Shown: positions 5,973 through 7,457 of the stretch, piece after piece
How the letters are laid out: each line of letters begins with the position of its first letter
Numbering within the stretch: the first letter of the stretch is position 1
NCBI GenBank assembly: GCA_028280675.1
Contig: JANQLI010000028.1
Location: forward strand, 1-7,457
DNA from: Alphaproteobacteria bacterium
GTDB lineage: Bacteria > Pseudomonadota > Alphaproteobacteria > SMXP01
Length of the DNA: 7,457 nucleotides
Direction: 5' to 3'
Translations under genes and position numbers: made by a program
The notes under the pieces: generated by a model
Databases searched by the model: none
The model's input: only the letters and a program-made list of their open reading frames with translations
What the model was told of the DNA's origin: nothing

Positions 5973-6863
5973 TCACATTTCTACCAATTCGATAAGCTCG
6001 CCTGCGGCCCCAATGATCGTTCCTGCCCGGCGGCCATTATATGGTTTTTCTTGGCGCGCGGCGGGAGGCGTCAGATATGTGACATCCAGATCATCAAGAT
6101 TGTCATGATAGAATGTCACAATCGCCATGCCCGGCGGCAAACAACCCTCATGCTGTGGGCGTATGATGGCTTCATCCGGGAATTGGTCCAATTCCACCAG
6201 GTTTTGATTGGGCAAATCAACTGTGCAGATCGTGGTTTTGGTTCCGGCAGGACGCCCGTAAGCCTTGTTAATCACACGGATATTGCCATCCATACGCGGT
6301 CCATGATCAAGTCCGAACACATCTTTGTAAAATTTTTCAAGCGCGTCCAATGACGGCCCGCCGCAGATGGTCACAAAGGTGCGGTCAATGCGCGCCGTGG
6401 CCATGGGTAAGTCTAATCCTGGCACGGGTTCATCAATGTGGGTGAAGTAGAGAAGTTCTTTGGCCGGCCCGATTACTTGAAAAGCGTGGATCGCGTCTGT
6501 GAAGTCAAATCCAAGCACGGCTGGCGGTTGATACACCTCAAACGGGCCATCGGCGAGCTCTTCAGCGAGTTGGTAGACATTCTCACACACAATTTCTGTT
6601 GAGGCCCAGCCATAAGACCGCAGGGTTTGAAATTCCGGAACGTCGTCCCCTTGCACAAAGCGTAAATAAGAGTCCGCGCCGCTCGGGGGCTGCATGACGA
6701 GCATTTCGCGGCCTGCATTGCCCGGCGCGCCCCATGAGGCGGCAAGTGCCTCTGACACAGTGGTGCGTTCGACACGCGTATATTTTAAATGTCCGCCATA
6801 CACCTCTTCGATCTCGTCCAGATCGACAGCGGTGACGGTAACCGTTTGGATAGCTCCAAGCAT
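5973..6863 (-). CDS. Two-module VOC-fold (glyoxalase/dioxygenase superfamily) protein
   Basis: The product is 296 aa from ATG 6863, with AAGGA at 6871-6875. Two beta-alpha-beta-beta-beta modules are visible in series: about 1-142 (VTVTAVDLDEIEEVYGGHL, then GWASTEIVCENVYQLAEEL at 85-103) and about 157-296 (DRTFVTICGGPSLDALEKFYKDVFGL, then GMAIVTFYHDNLDDLDVTY at 245-263, and GAAGELIELVE at the end). VOC proteins bind a divalent metal with His/Glu residues at the starts and ends of strands and include glyoxalase I, extradiol dioxygenases and fosfomycin-resistance enzymes. In the C-terminal module the two Glu positions seem kept (Glu224 and Glu292), but the His positions appear to be Arg161/Thr162 and Ala247. 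The N-terminal module also lacks a first-strand His. Metal binding is therefore doubtful. It follows the quinone-oxidoreductase gene by 11 bases, so the two are likely co-expressed. Role inferred only: a ring-cleavage-like or binding protein. Confidence 0.85.
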   Translation of the reverse strand: MLGAIQTVTVTAVDLDEIEEVYGGHLKYTRVERTTVSEALAASWGAPGNAGREMLVMQPPSGADSYLRFVQGDDVPEFQTLRSYGWASTEIVCENVYQLAEELADGPFEVYQPPAVLGFDFTDAIHAFQVIGPAKELLYFTHIDEPVPGLDLPMATARIDRTFVTICGGPSLDALEKFYKDVFGLDHGPRMDGNIRVINKAYGRPAGTKTTICTVDLPNQNLVELDQFPDEAIIRPQHEGCLPPGMAIVTFYHDNLDDLDVTYLTPPAARQEKPYNGRRAGTIIGAAGELIELVEM

Positions 6864-6870
6864 AAAAATG

Positions 6871-6875
6871 TCCTT
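6871..6875 (-). promoter_or_regulatory. Shine-Dalgarno AAGGA touching the upstream stop codon
   Basis: On the minus strand AAGGA overlaps by one base the TAA (6875-6877) of the quinone oxidoreductase gene and lies 7 bases before ATG 6863. This arrangement points to translational coupling of the two genes. Confidence 0.75.
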
Positions 6876-7457
6876 TAATCGTTTTGCTGATTCGTTGGGC
6901 GATGTTGCCCAGGTGTATGCGGTTCAATGTCAGGCAAGAGACGCATGTCTTCGCCGAACTCATCCATATTGTGAAAAGTAAGGGGCGCGTCTGTTTGCCA
7001 AGTTGCCAATCGATCTCTGTACTGATCAAAGATTGCTTGACGCCCTTCATCGCCTATCCATGGCGAGGCATAAGAGATTTGCGGCGGTAAGACATCGTAA
7101 CCACAAATACGTAGAATGCCTGCATTCAAAGGCCACAGGATGCGGTTAATGTCCCCGTTTCTTCCATCAGGGAAAAAAGCGGGTGCGGGTTGCCCTGTCG
7201 TGATGGACAGCATCGCGCGGCGGCCGGCAAAGATGCCTTTGTCCCACCATTGCCCCAACCCATAGGCGACTTTAAAGGCGAGCACCCGATCCACCCAGCC
7301 TTTCAGGATGGCGGGAATGGAAAACCACCACATTGGCGCTTGTAAGATGAGAAAATCTGCAGCCAAAACTTTCTCCATTTCCGCCTGAATATCGTCGGCA
7401 AAGCCGTCATTTTCGGCCGCATAGCCTTGCTCACGGGCGAGGTTGAAGGTCTCAGTG
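6875..7457 (-). CDS. Partial NAD(P)H:quinone oxidoreductase, flavodoxin-like fold (C-terminal 193 aa)
   Basis: The frame is open from the right edge to TAA at 6875-6877, giving 193 residues; the N-terminus, with the flavin phosphate-binding loop, lies outside the window. ATG 7378 is internal: the 26 residues before it (including GFADDIQAE) match the family, so it is not the start. Diagnostic features are AADFLILQAPMWWFSIPAILKGW (about 32-54) followed by VDRVLAF, a signature of NQO1/MdaB/KefF-type flavodoxin_2 proteins, then GRRAMLSITTGQP (about 78-90) and GDINRILWPLNAGILRICGYDVL (about 101-123). These soluble FMN or FAD enzymes reduce quinones with two electrons from NAD(P)H and act in quinone detoxification or aromatic catabolism. 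It is the first visible gene of a leftward set and is translationally close to the VOC gene. The hydrophilic tail after about residue 155 is family-atypical and may be disordered. Confidence 0.9.
   Translation of the reverse strand, partial: TETFNLAREQGYAAENDGFADDIQAEMEKVLAADFLILQAPMWWFSIPAILKGWVDRVLAFKVAYGLGQWWDKGIFAGRRAMLSITTGQPAPAFFPDGRNGDINRILWPLNAGILRICGYDVLPPQISYASPWIGDEGRQAIFDQYRDRLATWQTDAPLTFHNMDEFGEDMRLLPDIEPHTPGQHRPTNQQND

Overview
The window looks like accessory or catabolic chromosomal DNA from a Gram-negative bacterium, probably an alphaproteobacterium. That is an inference from protein style, two Sec-type signal peptides, Shine-Dalgarno usage and tight gene packing; no rRNA or other phylogenetic marker is present. 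I see no tRNA, rRNA, insertion sequence, CRISPR array or phage gene. Nine protein genes fill almost the whole window. The first and last run off the edges.

Layout. (1) 1-577, minus: N-terminal 192 residues of a multi-pass membrane protein resembling the DUF418/YeiB family. (2) 648-1463, plus: an alpha/beta-hydrolase-fold protein with His where the nucleophilic Ser should be. (3) 1460-2557, minus: a nitrilase-superfamily protein whose Glu-Lys-Cys triad reads Glu-Arg-Ser; its stop codon overlaps that of gene 2. (4) 2558-2823: a divergent control region with a perfect inverted repeat just upstream of a strong ribosome binding site. (5) 2824-3519 and 3541-5124, plus: a two-gene operon of a six-helix membrane protein with intramembrane His residues and a VAO/PCMH-type FAD oxidoreductase, closed by a perfect 13-bp hairpin terminator at 5131-5160. 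(6) 5182-5526 and 5585-5920, minus: two small secreted paralogues sharing a two-Cys core. (7) 5973-6863, minus: a two-module VOC (glyoxalase/dioxygenase fold) protein. (8) 6875-7457, minus: the C-terminal part of an NAD(P)H:quinone oxidoreductase of the flavodoxin-like fold, apparently co-transcribed with the VOC gene.

Taken together, the set (FAD oxidoreductase with a membrane partner, quinone reductase, VOC protein, alpha/beta hydrolase, amidase-like protein) resembles a pathway for oxidising a small organic, perhaps aromatic or terpenoid, compound. The substrate cannot be read from the sequence. The most striking point is that three neighbouring proteins from catalytic superfamilies (alpha/beta hydrolase, nitrilase, VOC) all appear to lack the residues that normally do the chemistry while keeping intact, well-conserved folds. 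This suggests altered chemistry or binding and scaffold roles rather than ordinary hydrolysis.
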